64,000 bases of DNA from Cohnella candidum (GTDB taxonomy: Bacteria > Bacillota > Bacilli > Paenibacillales > Paenibacillaceae): assembly GCF_003713065.1 (NCBI RefSeq), contig NZ_CP033433.1:4155001-4219000 (forward strand), given 5' to 3'. The notes below the pieces were generated by a model that ran no database searches, was not told the origin of the DNA, and saw nothing but the letters and a program-made list of their open reading frames with translations. Of this stretch, positions 45,086-54,472 are shown piece after piece; positions within the stretch are counted from its first letter, which is position 1; every line of letters starts with the position of its first letter. The position numbers and the translations under genes were made by a program.

Positions 45086-45164
45086 CGTATGTTACGGATT
45101 CGGTTTGAAGTTCGTGCGGGTTTCCCGTCGGTTTCCTGTCAATAAAATGCGAAGATCTTGCGAA
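45086..45164 (-). promoter_or_regulatory. 79-bp promoter module of the two-component operon (copy 1)
   Basis: Minus strand: TTCGCA-AGATC-TTCGCA and GGAAACCGACGGGAAACCC, both direct repeats with 11-bp period, then TTCAAACC. The other copy precedes sodC (39662-39740). Consistent with an autoregulated OmpR-type site. Confidence 0.75.
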
Positions 45165-45186
45165 TCCAGTAAAACGAATGACACAC

Positions 45187-45216
45187 CAAAAAACCGGAGG
45201 CTTTCGCCCCCGGTTT
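45187..45216 (-). terminator. Terminator of the CxxH/CxxC gene
   Basis: AAACCGG...CCGGTTT; T6 on the minus strand. Confidence 0.8.
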
Positions 45217-45235
45217 CGCTTCTTGTTTATTTCGT

Positions 45236-45403
45236 TTAAACGACCAGCACTTCCGCCGGCCCTTCACACCAATCGCAGCGCGCGGGTGCCGTCCAATCCG
45301 AGAACGTCGTCGTCTGCAGGTTGATTAAATCCGGTGCGTCTTCGTACTCGTCGACGAATTTGTCGATCGCGAGCTCCACGTGTTCCCGGCATACGCAATA
45401 CAT
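45236..45403 (-). CDS. CxxH/CxxC small protein
   Basis: 55 residues from ATG 45403. Begins MYCVCREHVELAIDKFVDE and ends with CDWC: the CxxH/CxxC pattern of the BA_5709 family, likely zinc-binding. Commonly found beside htrA and rlmH in Bacillales, so the htrA neighbourhood supports it. Function unknown. Confidence 0.88.
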   Translation of the reverse strand: MYCVCREHVELAIDKFVDEYEDAPDLINLQTTTFSDWTAPARCDWCEGPAEVLVV

Positions 45404-45445
45404 GAATGTGTTCGTTCCTTTCCTACCGGCAACCGGACACCGAGC

Positions 45446-46753
45446 TTACTGCTCCTTGTCTTTCTCCGTCAGCGTCAGCTTGAGTTCTTCTTTCTTGCCG
45501 TCCCGGTAATAGGTCACGGTAAGAGAGTCCCCGATTTTCTTCTCGTTATACAGATATTTGCGCAAATCCATCGTGCCCTTGATCGGCTTGCCGTCCAGGG
45601 CCGTGATAATATCGTTCAGCTGCAGTCCCGCTTCCTGGGCCGGCCCGACGGCCTCCAGAACGAGCGCGCCGTCCTTCACTCCGTCCGGAACGACAAGCTG
45701 CGGAGCACTGGAATCGCCTTCGTCCGAGTTCGAATCCGTTCCGGAATCCGAGCCGTCTGCAGGCGGATTGTCCAGGTACGTCGCCAAGTCCATCGAGAAT
45801 ACGCCCATATAAGGACGCAGCACTTTGCCGTTCTCCATCAGCTGCTCCACGACGGGCATGACCGTGTCGATCGGAATCGCGAAGCCGATCCCCTCCACGC
45901 CCGTGTCGGCGATTTTCATGCTGTTGATGCCGACCACATTGCCGTTCAGGTCGGCGAGCACGCCGCCGCTGTTTCCTTGGTTGATCGCCGCCGTCGTCTG
46001 GATGACTTCCTGTTCCCAGTCGTAGATGCCGTCTTGATTCAGCGAAACCGGCACGATGCGGTGCAGGAACGACACGATGCCGTTCGTGACCGAATCGCCG
46101 AAGCCGAGCGGGTTGCCGACGGCGATGACCATCTCGCCGACGCGAAGCTTCTCCGAATCGCCGATATCGGCGACCGTATCGATGCCTTTGCTGTCTACGG
46201 ACAATACCGCCAAGTCGCTGATCGTATCCTGTCCGACGATGGTAGCGGCCTTCTTGGTGCCGTCCATCAACACCGCCTGCACTTCCGCGGCGTCGTTCAC
46301 GACGTGCGCGTTCGTGATGATGTAGGCTTTGCCGTCACCCTTCTTGAAAATGACGCCGGAGCCGAGGCTGGCGTTCTCCGGAATGTCGCCGGAGTCGTCC
46401 CCGCCGCTTCCTTTGTCCTGCGATTGCTGATCCTGTGCCTTCTGCGTGATGTTGATGATGCTGACGACCGCGGGCCGGATTTTCTCGGACGCCGAGATGA
46501 TCCGCTCCGAGGTCTCCACCAGCGACTGGCCTCCCGCAAGCGCGGGCATGGCCGCCGGCGAAGCTTCCCTGCCGCCCGTGATCAGCACGAAAAGCAGCAC
46601 CACCGCAAGGGCGCTGACGAGGGAAGAGACGACCGCGACGCGGAACGTCGACATGGAGCGCAAGCCGCGCATGCCGCCGGAGCCGGATGGACCGTAACGC
46701 TGGATGGAACGCTTCGCTTTGGTGGAATAAAAATCGTCGTCGAACAGGCTCAT
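45446..46753 (-). CDS. htrA: HtrA-like membrane serine protease
   Basis: 435 residues from ATG 46753 (GGAGGGAG ahead). One N-terminal helix (~38-60, VAVVSSLVSALAVVLLFVL), then trypsin-like protease with His150 (TNAHVV), Asp180 (SDLAVL) and Ser262 (GNSGGVL). A Ser/Asp-rich linker (~325-345) precedes one PDZ domain (GPAQEAGLQLNDIITALDGK). Extracytoplasmic quality control; HtrC/YyxA position, next to walJ, as in Bacillus. It may be controlled by cell-envelope stress. Confidence 0.95.
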   Translation of the reverse strand: MSLFDDDFYSTKAKRSIQRYGPSGSGGMRGLRSMSTFRVAVVSSLVSALAVVLLFVLITGGREASPAAMPALAGGQSLVETSERIISASEKIRPAVVSIINITQKAQDQQSQDKGSGGDDSGDIPENASLGSGVIFKKGDGKAYIITNAHVVNDAAEVQAVLMDGTKKAATIVGQDTISDLAVLSVDSKGIDTVADIGDSEKLRVGEMVIAVGNPLGFGDSVTNGIVSFLHRIVPVSLNQDGIYDWEQEVIQTTAAINQGNSGGVLADLNGNVVGINSMKIADTGVEGIGFAIPIDTVMPVVEQLMENGKVLRPYMGVFSMDLATYLDNPPADGSDSGTDSNSDEGDSSAPQLVVPDGVKDGALVLEAVGPAQEAGLQLNDIITALDGKPIKGTMDLRKYLYNEKKIGDSLTVTYYRDGKKEELKLTLTEKDKEQ

Positions 46754-46914
46754 CGTCTTTCTCCCTCCTTTACGAGTATGTCCAGGATCAATCAAGTTTC
46801 TATCATGAACAGGAATGTTTTCATAGTCCGTGACTAAAATACTAATAGAATAGATTCCCGCAGGCAAGCCGACAACCAAGGAATTTCCAATGAAAAGAAA
46901 GGAAGGGATGACTT

Positions 46915-47115
46915 ATGCAAAATGCTTCCTATGATTGGCACTATCTCGATCTCGCCGCCCGTTTGGGAGACTTGAAGGACGACCAGTACCGGCAGCTTCT
47001 GGCGCTCAGCACGCTCATCGAGCTGCTCGTCGACAAAGGCTTGCTCACGCCCGAGGAAATCCGCGACAAATCGCTCCATATGGAGGCTGAACTGAACCGT
47101 CAGCTCCTGCTCTGA
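46915..47115 (+). CDS. Small conserved-looking protein between htrA and walJ
   Basis: 66 residues, all helical (DWHYLDLAARLGDLKDDQYR, LSTLIELLVDKGLLTPEEI). AAGGAAGG site, ATG 46915. It is the only plus-strand gene here, divergent from htrA and converging on walJ (10-bp gap). No family recognised; ends in a Leu-rich tail. Confidence 0.72.
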   Translation: MQNASYDWHYLDLAARLGDLKDDQYRQLLALSTLIELLVDKGLLTPEEIRDKSLHMEAELNRQLLL

Positions 47116-47125
47116 AGCCGCTGTT

Positions 47126-47929
47126 TCAAGCCTTGAGCAGATCCCACTCCGTCGGCTTGTCAGGGTAGGTATCGCATAAGGCGAACTCGTGCTTCTGATA
47201 GAAGAACCCATTGTCTTCTAATACTGTATTCACCGTCAGTTTGGCTAAATCCATGAGATTGTGCTGCAAGCTCAGGTGCGCCAAATAGACTCTGCGGGTC
47301 GCGCCGGACAGAAGCCTGCACAACGCTTCCCCTGCGGCTTCGTTGGATAAGTGGCCGGTATCCCCGAGAATGCGCCGTTTGATGTTCCAAGGGTATCGGC
47401 CCATCCTCAGCATCTCGATGTCATGGTTGGATTCGAGTACGATGACGTCGGAGCCCATCAGCTTGGCCATGACCTTATCGCTCATGTAGCCCATGTCGGT
47501 CGCGAGGCTCAGTTTGCGTCCGCCTGATTCAAAGCAATAGCCGACCGGCTCCGCCGCATCGTGGGAGATCGCATACGATTCGATCTTGAGATCGAACAAT
47601 TCCATCGCGCTGTCCGTGTCCAGCACCTTGCGCTGGTGGTCGGGCAGCTCGCCGACGTGCTTGTGCATGGCCGCCCACGTTTTCTCGTTCGCGTAAACCG
47701 GCAATTCGAATTTCCTGGCGAACGCCCCGAGGCCCTTGATATGGTCCGAGTGCTCGTGCGTCACGAACACCGCGTCCAATTCATTCCCCGCGACGCCGCG
47801 TTGCTGCATCAATTCTTCTATTTTTTTGCCGCTCAGCCCGACATCGACGAGCACGGTCGCCGCATCCGAAGATACGACCGTCGCGTTGCCCGTCGAGCCG
47901 CTGGCCAGCACCGTAAAACGTAAGCCCAT
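47126..47929 (-). CDS. walJ: WalJ (YycJ) metallo-beta-lactamase-fold hydrolase
   Basis: 267 residues. Metal motif THEHSDHIKG (His58, His60, Asp62, His63); further ligands in SHDAAEPVG, ATDMGYMSD and LAHLS. Start MGLRFTVLASGSTGNATVVS is diagnostic for YycJ/WalJ, a probable exonuclease linked to replication and cell-wall homeostasis. Last of the wal operon. Cytoplasmic. Confidence 0.95.
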   Translation of the reverse strand: MGLRFTVLASGSTGNATVVSSDAATVLVDVGLSGKKIEELMQQRGVAGNELDAVFVTHEHSDHIKGLGAFARKFELPVYANEKTWAAMHKHVGELPDHQRKVLDTDSAMELFDLKIESYAISHDAAEPVGYCFESGGRKLSLATDMGYMSDKVMAKLMGSDVIVLESNHDIEMLRMGRYPWNIKRRILGDTGHLSNEAAGEALCRLLSGATRRVYLAHLSLQHNLMDLAKLTVNTVLEDNGFFYQKHEFALCDTYPDKPTEWDLLKA

Positions 47930-47968
47930 GGCGGTTTCCTTTCTCTCTCCCGTATTGCTCTCTAGTCT

Positions 47969-48733
47969 CTACTTCGTCTCCGGCGCCGGAGGCGTTTCTC
48001 CTTTGCCGGTGGTGACTTCCGCGCTGATCGCATGTACATAGTACACTTCGCCATTTTCTAACAAAACCCTCCACGAGGGTGCCGAAACTTGCGTTTCCGC
48101 GTCAGGAAATATTTGCCCGTGATAGCCAAGCCGGATGTCCTTGATGACGGAGTTGGCGGGCAGGTAGTTGTTGATGACGACCGCGACCGCTTGGGATGCG
48201 GGCAGCACCCGCTGCTCCTGCGAGACGTCCGAGGCGAGCGTCTGGACGATGTCCTGACGGTACGATTGGATCCGCTGCTCGCTGTTGTACAGTTCCAGAT
48301 GGATGTCGAACATCGGGAACCCGTCCACGATCCGGTTCAACACGAAGACGCCTTCCCGGCTGCCGGGGTCGTCGTAGGCGTATTTGCCGATCTCCGGAAT
48401 CGTCCCGCCGAGCGCGTCCGAAAGCTCCTGCGTATTGAAAACGATTCGGGATTCCGGCGGTTTCGCGATCGGGATGCGGGCTTTATCGCCCTTCGCCGGC
48501 TGCTCTTTCAGCTTGAAGGACAAGTCCTTCATCGACGGCGTCTCCGCCGGGATTTGCGCGTCGATCCGGATTTTCTTCTCCTGCATGATCTGCCGCGTCT
48601 CCGCGGGAAGAGACGTCCAGTCGACGGACGTACTCACTTGGGCGCGCCATTCCGTCCACAGCTGATAGCCAAGCAGCACGTTCAACATCAGAAAGGCGAG
48701 AATCAGTACGCTTTTCGCCCGTCTCCAGTCCAT
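47969..48733 (-). CDS. walI: WalI (YycI) regulator of WalK
   Basis: 254 residues: MDWRRAKSVLILAFLMLNVLLGYQLW gives a single N-terminal helix, then an extracellular YycH/YycI-fold domain. WalH and WalI together control WalK through their membrane helices. Linked to walH by a 52-bp gap. Confidence 0.92.
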   Translation of the reverse strand: MDWRRAKSVLILAFLMLNVLLGYQLWTEWRAQVSTSVDWTSLPAETRQIMQEKKIRIDAQIPAETPSMKDLSFKLKEQPAKGDKARIPIAKPPESRIVFNTQELSDALGGTIPEIGKYAYDDPGSREGVFVLNRIVDGFPMFDIHLELYNSEQRIQSYRQDIVQTLASDVSQEQRVLPASQAVAVVINNYLPANSVIKDIRLGYHGQIFPDAETQVSAPSWRVLLENGEVYYVHAISAEVTTGKGETPPAPETK

Positions 48734-48785
48734 CCCTTCCCCTCCTTGGCGCTTTTGCGCGGATTTATGGTTTGAAGCTTCCGGC

Positions 48786-50114
48786 TTACGGCGCGGCGGT
48801 CGATTCCGCCACGATCTGCACGGAGCCGTTCGCCAAGCGCACGGCCCAAACCGGATGAAGCGTGATGACGTCCTTCTCCAGCGTCGGCCGGTAAGCCGGG
48901 AACAGCGCCATCACCCTGGATCCGAGAGAGGCTTGCGCGATCAGGCTGCGCAGAGGGTCTCCTCCCGGCAATGTCCGGCTTGTGCGGTTTTTCGCGGTGT
49001 CGTCCATGATGAGCAAGGACCTCTCATACGAGGTAACGGTACCTTGCTGCAGCAGAAGCTGCATGTAGCCGAACGTCAACCCTTTGCCCGGCATCACCGG
49101 CACTTTGCCGTAATATTGCTGAAAGCGGATGAGACTGTCTGCACTGTCTTCGTTGTCCGCATCCGATTCGGGCGACAGTGTCAGGCGGTACTGCCCGTTC
49201 CACCCGCCGTGCTGATTGACGAACCGCACCGCGCCCGTCACATTGTCGATGAAGTCGGTCTGGCCTTCGGTCGGCGCCACGGGGTCGGTATACGACATCC
49301 ATCCGCCGTTTTCGCCGATTTTGAGCCCTCGCCTGCCGTCTGTATAGATCAAGTTGCCGTCTTTGTTTTCCTGGATCGTCCGCGTCATGCCCGGATCGAA
49401 AAACAGGTTCGTCTGCATCTGTTCGCTTGTATAGCGGGTGATCGGCACGTCCATCTGCGTCAGCCAGGAGTACGGCTTCTCCGGCAAATACAGCTGGCCG
49501 TCGGTCGTCTGGTACGGCGTCCAGAACTGGCCGAACCCGACGTTCGTCGCCACGTCGCCCACCGTCAGGTCGGCCCGAAGCGACTCGTAGACGTTGCGAC
49601 CGTCCGAACTGAAGAAGAACGTGCGCACCTCTTCGCTGTCTTTGCGAACGAAAATCCAGATCCGGTCGATCGAATCGCCCGAGAAGAGAAAGTCGGTTTC
49701 GAGCTTGAACACGCCTTCTCCTTGCAGAAGCTTGAACGGGATCGGCCGGCCGAACCGCAGCTCGACGCCTTGGTCTTCCCGCCTGACCAAGTCCCAATCG
49801 ACCGAGTCCACGGAGCTGCGCTCGAAGCCTTTGAAATCCCTGCCCTGAAGTTTGCTCAGGATCAAATCGTAGTAAGGCGAGTTGTCCGGGTAAAAAACGG
49901 TATGCTTGTCTCCGCCCAGATGAAGCACGATCTCTTCGGGGAACAGCAGGTTCTGCACCTTCTCTTCCGGACCGAGCGGCTCCGTCTGGACGTAATCCTG
50001 ATTCGGCTTCACTTTGGCTTCCAGGCTCGGCATGCTGTAAGCCAGGAAATAGCTTTGCACCAGACTGAGCGCCACGAGCAAGCCGAGCAGCACGGATTTG
50101 CCCTTCTCCATCAT
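48786..50114 (-). CDS. walH: WalH (YycH) regulator of WalK
   Basis: 442 residues. One helix at the N-terminus (SVLLGLLVALSLVQSYFLAYS) then an extracellular domain starting PSLEAKVKPNQDYVQTEPLG. ATG 50114 (or 50111) overlaps the walK stop by four bases. With WalI it forms a membrane complex with WalK. Confidence 0.93.
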   Translation of the reverse strand: MMEKGKSVLLGLLVALSLVQSYFLAYSMPSLEAKVKPNQDYVQTEPLGPEEKVQNLLFPEEIVLHLGGDKHTVFYPDNSPYYDLILSKLQGRDFKGFERSSVDSVDWDLVRREDQGVELRFGRPIPFKLLQGEGVFKLETDFLFSGDSIDRIWIFVRKDSEEVRTFFFSSDGRNVYESLRADLTVGDVATNVGFGQFWTPYQTTDGQLYLPEKPYSWLTQMDVPITRYTSEQMQTNLFFDPGMTRTIQENKDGNLIYTDGRRGLKIGENGGWMSYTDPVAPTEGQTDFIDNVTGAVRFVNQHGGWNGQYRLTLSPESDADNEDSADSLIRFQQYYGKVPVMPGKGLTFGYMQLLLQQGTVTSYERSLLIMDDTAKNRTSRTLPGGDPLRSLIAQASLGSRVMALFPAYRPTLEKDVITLHPVWAVRLANGSVQIVAESTAAP

Positions 50115-51940
50115 GCCGGCTCACTTCCTTCCTGCACGATCGGCAGCGTCACGGTCACGACGGTACCGACGCCGACCTCGGAGTCGAGCGAGATCGCGCC
50201 GCCGTGCGCCCGGACGATTTCCCGGGCAATCGACAGGCCGAGGCCCGTGCCGCCCATGTTGCGCGAGCGGGCCTTGTCCACCCGGTAAAACCGGTCGAAA
50301 ATGCGCTCCAAATCCTTCTTCGGAATGCCGATTCCCGTATCTATCACGACGACGGAGAGAAGCCCGGCCGGGGTCCGAGCCGCCGACAGGTCGATCGTTC
50401 CTCCGTCGAGGGTGTATTTGAGGGCGTTGGAGACGAGGTTGTCCAGCACCTGGTCGATACCGTCCCGGTCGAGCCATACCGGCTCCAGCTTGGCATCGAC
50501 TTTCACCGATGCGGTAATCGCCTTCTGGCGCAATTGGAATGAGAAGCGGTCGACGACCTCTTCCAGCATGTCGTTCATGTTCGTCTTTTCGCGGCGGAGC
50601 TGCAGGCGGCGGGAGTCGAACCGGGACAGGTGCAGCAGGTCGCTGACCAGCCGGATCATCCGCTCGGTCTCGTTGCGGATGACGCCGACGAAACGGTCCG
50701 CCAGCTCGCGCTCCTCCATCGCGCCGTCTCCGAGCGCTTCGGCGTAGCTCTTGATCGTCGTCAACGGCGTGCGAAGCTCGTGGGAAACGTTCGCCACGAA
50801 CTCGCGGCGGGACTGCTCCAGCTTCTCCGCCTCGGTGACGTCGTGAAGCACGGCGATGGCCCCCGCCACGCCTTTGTCCCTTCGCCGGATCGGCGTCAGC
50901 GTGACGCGGACGATAACCTCGTCCTCGTCTTCCGCCACCTCCCTGCGCAGCAGCAGCCAGGATTCCTTGCCTTCGAGAGTCTGGGCGATCGGCGCCTTGT
51001 CCACGCCCAACGCTTCGGACAGCGTTCGGCCCTCCCAATTCTCCGAACCGAGCAGCGTTTGCGCGCGGCGGTTCGTGATGATGACCCGGCCGAGTTCGTC
51101 CGTCGCCAGCACCCCGTCGTTCATGTTCGTCAGGACCGAAGAGAGCTTCTCCTTCTCCTCTTCGTTCAGCGCGAGCGCTTCGGAGAGCCGGTCCGTCATG
51201 TCGTTGAACGCGGCGCTGAGCTGCCCGATCTCGTCGGTGCCCAGCACGGGAACCCGCTGGTCGAAGCGGCCTTCCGCCACCTCGGTGACTTGGCGGGTGA
51301 GCGCCTTGATCGGCGCGGTGATCGTGCCGGCCAGCAGTACGCCGAGCAAGGCGGTGAGTCCCAGCGCGATCAGGATCGCGGAGACGAAAATGCGGTTGAT
51401 CCGCTCGACTGTCTGGTACAGGTCTTTCATCGAAGCGGTGATATAGACGACGCCGACGACTTTGCCTCCGGCGATGACCGGCTTGGCGATCACTTTCTTG
51501 CGGACGTTGTCGTCGTCGATGATTTCTTCCTCGTTGTCGGGGATGCGCTGCAACGCACGGCTGACGAGCAGCGAAGTGTTCTTGCGCCCAATGATCGAAG
51601 GCTGCGTCATTTTGGACGTCGTCAGCACGCGTCCGCTGGCGTCCAACACCTGAATCTCGGCGCCGCTGATGCTGGAGAGGCTCCCGGTCAGCGCGTTCAG
51701 TTCGTCCCCGGCTTCCTGCAGCGCTCCGCCGCTCTTGTCCTGTTGGGACAACGCAGGGGCCGTCAGATTGGTCAGCAGGTTCGCTTGGTAGTTCAGGTTG
51801 CTCGTGAAAGACTCGATCAGCGAGCTCTTCATGGTGCTGATGAAATACACCCCGATCAGCTGAACCGCGATCAGGATGAGCATCAGCACCATCAGAATGA
51901 GCTTTGCCTGAATGCTCCGGAAAATCCGAAAAAGCTTCAT
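50111..51940 (-). CDS. walK: WalK (YycG) essential cell-wall sensor kinase
   Basis: 609 residues. Helix 1 (~15-35), extracellular sensor (~36-183), helix 2 (~184-205), HAMP ([19 protein letters not shown]), PAS (~260-370; [13 protein letters not shown]), HisKA with His387 in [15 protein letters not shown] and HATPase ([18 protein letters not shown]). Starts four bases inside walR's stop. Controls peptidoglycan hydrolases with WalR. Confidence 0.97.
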   Translation of the reverse strand: MKLFRIFRSIQAKLILMVLMLILIAVQLIGVYFISTMKSSLIESFTSNLNYQANLLTNLTAPALSQQDKSGGALQEAGDELNALTGSLSSISGAEIQVLDASGRVLTTSKMTQPSIIGRKNTSLLVSRALQRIPDNEEEIIDDDNVRKKVIAKPVIAGGKVVGVVYITASMKDLYQTVERINRIFVSAILIALGLTALLGVLLAGTITAPIKALTRQVTEVAEGRFDQRVPVLGTDEIGQLSAAFNDMTDRLSEALALNEEEKEKLSSVLTNMNDGVLATDELGRVIITNRRAQTLLGSENWEGRTLSEALGVDKAPIAQTLEGKESWLLLRREVAEDEDEVIVRVTLTPIRRRDKGVAGAIAVLHDVTEAEKLEQSRREFVANVSHELRTPLTTIKSYAEALGDGAMEERELADRFVGVIRNETERMIRLVSDLLHLSRFDSRRLQLRREKTNMNDMLEEVVDRFSFQLRQKAITASVKVDAKLEPVWLDRDGIDQVLDNLVSNALKYTLDGGTIDLSAARTPAGLLSVVVIDTGIGIPKKDLERIFDRFYRVDKARSRNMGGTGLGLSIAREIVRAHGGAISLDSEVGVGTVVTVTLPIVQEGSEPA

Positions 51941-52680
51941 CCCAGGGGACCGCCCGACATGCGCGTGCTGCGCATCAGATAGCCGAGGCCGCGGCGGGTC
52001 ATGATGATGTCGGGGCGGCTCGGGTCATCCTCGATCTTCTCGCGAAGCCGGCGGATCGTGACGTCGACGGTGCGGACGTCTCCGAAATATTCGAAGCCCC
52101 ATACCGCCTGCAGCAGATGCTCCCGCGTCATGACCTTGCCGCTGTTGCGGGCCAGATAGTGGAGCAGCTCGAACTCCCGATGGGTGAGATCGAGCGGCTG
52201 GCCGTTCTTGTATACGACGTACATGTCCGTGTCGATGAAAAGGTTGAACAGCTTGATTCCCTGCGGTTCCGTCTCCTGCGGGGCGCTGTCGTCGTTGCCG
52301 CGGGGCGCCTCCAGGTTCCGCTGGCGCCGCAAGTGCGCCTTCACCCGCGCGAGCAGCTCCCGCGTGCCGAACGGCTTGGTCACGTAATCGTCGGCGCCGA
52401 GTTCAAGCCCCAGCACCTTATCGATCTCCGTATCCTTGGCCGTCAGCATGATGATGGGCGTAGACAAACGCGAACGCACCTCGCGGCACACGTCCATACC
52501 GTCTTTGATAGGCAGCATCAAATCAAGGAGAATCAAGTCGGGATCCTCCTCGAACGCCAGCCGCACCGCCGCTTCCCCGTCGAAAGCGCAGACGACCTCG
52601 TAGCCCTCTTTTTCCAAATTGAATTTCAGAATATCGGCGATCGGCCGCTCGTCGTCCACGACCAGAATTTTGCCCGGCAT
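51937..52680 (-). CDS. walR: WalR (YycF) essential response regulator
   Basis: 247 residues from ATG 52680 (GGGAGG nine bases upstream). Receiver: DD at 9-10, phospho-acceptor Asp53 in [13 protein letters not shown]. Winged helix C-terminus [20 protein letters not shown], with the WalR-typical end [12 protein letters not shown]. It heads walRKHIJ; the upstream terminator at 52790-52820 implies its own promoter in 52681-52789. Confidence 0.97.
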   Translation of the reverse strand: MPGKILVVDDERPIADILKFNLEKEGYEVVCAFDGEAAVRLAFEEDPDLILLDLMLPIKDGMDVCREVRSRLSTPIIMLTAKDTEIDKVLGLELGADDYVTKPFGTRELLARVKAHLRRQRNLEAPRGNDDSAPQETEPQGIKLFNLFIDTDMYVVYKNGQPLDLTHREFELLHYLARNSGKVMTREHLLQAVWGFEYFGDVRTVDVTIRRLREKIEDDPSRPDIIMTRRGLGYLMRSTRMSGGPLG

Positions 52681-52789
52681 GCCTGCACGCCTCCCTTCTC
52701 CGGAAGCTCGTTTCCATGACTCTATCTTACCATAACCGCATAGCCGGGAGAACGAAGGAAACAATCTCCTGCACCGATTCTACGGCCAA

Positions 52790-52820
52790 GAAAAAAGCTT
52801 TCTCCGGTCGGAGAAAGCTT
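52790..52820 (-). terminator. Terminator of the M23 endopeptidase gene
   Basis: AAGCTTTCTCC-GGTC-GGAGAAAGCTT, a perfect 11-bp stem, with T6 on the minus strand. Confidence 0.93.
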
Positions 52821-52828
52821 CGTTGCGC

Positions 52829-54298
52829 TTATAAGTAACTCGTCGGGTTTTTGAGCTTGCCGTCCAAATGGATTTCAAAATGAAGATGAGTGCCGGTAGA
52901 GTGGCCCGTGCTGCCCATGATGCCGATCGTTTCGCCTTGTTCGACGATCTGGCCTTTCTTGACTTTGATGCTCCTCATGTGCCCGTAAACGGTCTTGAAG
53001 CCGTTCTTGTGATCGATGATGACCATGTTGCCGAGGCCCCCGGACTTATACCCGGCGTACTCGACGACGCCGTCATCGGCGGCCATGATGTTGCTTCGGC
53101 CGACCATGTCGATGCCGTTATGCATCCGTCCCCAGCGCTCGCCCAGATAGCTCGTGATCCGGTGCCCGATGACGGGCCAAATGAATTTGCCGGAACCCTC
53201 TCCCGGAATGACTTTCGTTCCTTTGAGGATGATCGTGGAGACGGGCTTCTCCAGGATTTGCTCGGAGACGATCTCCTCTTCCGCGAGATCCCCGTTGGTT
53301 TTGACCAGTCGGTACGTCACTCTTTTCTTGCCGTCCCGTCCCTGGCGGATCATCTTGGATTGGCCCGCCCGGATGTCGTCGCTCTTCTTGTACTCGATCG
53401 TCGCCTCGATGACTTCGTCCTGCGTCACCTGTTCGACCGATTGCACGTTCAGCATCGGGGAAGGTCTGTCCTCGGTCAGCCGTTCATAGAGAAGATCGGG
53501 ATCGGTTAACGTTCCGTCGCCGAGCGCGACTTCCTGGAGATCGACCTTCTCGACGAAGTCCACGGAGGTGACGAGATGCTCGGGCGTTTTAGGCGTTTGA
53601 GCCGTTGTCGCGGGTTTCTTCGCGCCGACAGTCGCCGACAGCGCCATCGTGCGAACCCTTGGCTGCTGCGCGGCCGCGGCGGAATCTTCGGCTTCCGCTT
53701 CGGCGAAGGCGAGTTTGGCGTCCTTCGGCACGTATTGGTGCTTGATTTTGTCCAGCAGCTCTTCCGCCGTCGCGCGGTCCCGGACGATGCCGACGGTTTT
53801 TCCTTCGATCCTGACTTCCACGCCAATGGGATGCGTCGTCACTTTGCCCGCCAATGCGGCTAGCGTTTGCTCGTCGCCGGGACGAGCCTTGTAAGCCCTT
53901 TCAAGGCGGTATGTAACCTGGTTGCCGTCGAGCGCCTGCAGGAGGGAGGTGTCCGCCCGGTCCAATTCGGCTTCTTTGGCGGAGAGCCAATGCTCGACTT
54001 TGGCGCTGGAACTGATCGTGCCGACCGGCACGCCTTTCACGTAAACCCGGTAATAATCCACCATGTGGGCTTTCACGTATTGGTGCCCGCCAATGGCAAC
54101 CGCTCCGACGCCAAGAACGGCGATCGCGGTTGCGGCGATGGGACTGCGGTAATGCCCGACAAAACGACTCCACTTCGGAAGCATTTTCTTATTAACAACG
54201 GTTATTCCTTTCAAGCAGTAAGACCGAACGTGCCGGAGACTGCCCCTGACGGCAGCAGCTGCGCTCCGGATTCGGCCCGTTCCCCTGAAATCGGCCAT
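52829..54298 (-). CDS. Membrane-anchored M23 endopeptidase with G5 domain
   Basis: 489 residues from ATG 54298 (AAGGAG ahead). Cytoplasmic lead, helix ~53-71 (SPIAATAIAVLGVGAVAIG), two LysM/G5-associated regions, G5 domain near 335-375 (RVTYRLVKTNGDLAEEEIVS) and M23 peptidase at the C-terminus with RMHNGIDM and GTHLHFEIHLDGK as zinc/catalytic motifs. Cleaves peptidoglycan cross-bridges; such hydrolases are typical WalR targets, and it lies immediately upstream of walR. Confidence 0.93.
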   Translation of the reverse strand: MADFRGTGRIRSAAAAVRGSLRHVRSYCLKGITVVNKKMLPKWSRFVGHYRSPIAATAIAVLGVGAVAIGGHQYVKAHMVDYYRVYVKGVPVGTISSSAKVEHWLSAKEAELDRADTSLLQALDGNQVTYRLERAYKARPGDEQTLAALAGKVTTHPIGVEVRIEGKTVGIVRDRATAEELLDKIKHQYVPKDAKLAFAEAEAEDSAAAAQQPRVRTMALSATVGAKKPATTAQTPKTPEHLVTSVDFVEKVDLQEVALGDGTLTDPDLLYERLTEDRPSPMLNVQSVEQVTQDEVIEATIEYKKSDDIRAGQSKMIRQGRDGKKRVTYRLVKTNGDLAEEEIVSEQILEKPVSTIILKGTKVIPGEGSGKFIWPVIGHRITSYLGERWGRMHNGIDMVGRSNIMAADDGVVEYAGYKSGGLGNMVIIDHKNGFKTVYGHMRSIKVKKGQIVEQGETIGIMGSTGHSTGTHLHFEIHLDGKLKNPTSYL

Positions 54299-54428
54299 GA
54301 TCTTCTCCTTTACGCGTATGATGTTCGGAACCTATTTGCCTTCCGTTCAAGGTAAAACCTGAGTCCTACTTTAACATAGGTCTTACAGACCGGACAACCA
54401 AACAAACGTTTGATGTTCGAAAAATGGC

Positions 54429-54456
54429 AAAACCGCCCTATCGGGGGCGGTTTTTG
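54429..54456. terminator. Terminator of the 54473 gene
   Basis: AAAACCGCCC/GGGCGGTTTT stem with T-runs on both strands. Confidence 0.88.
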
Positions 54457-54472
54457 AATGCACACTCTCGGT

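Noticed and set aside
45380..46837. 485-codon plus-strand open frame opposite htrA
   Set aside because: Shadow of htrA, no recognisable domains.
48855..50288. 477-codon plus-strand open frame opposite walH
   Set aside because: Shadow frame; walH is supported by operon order and family sequence.
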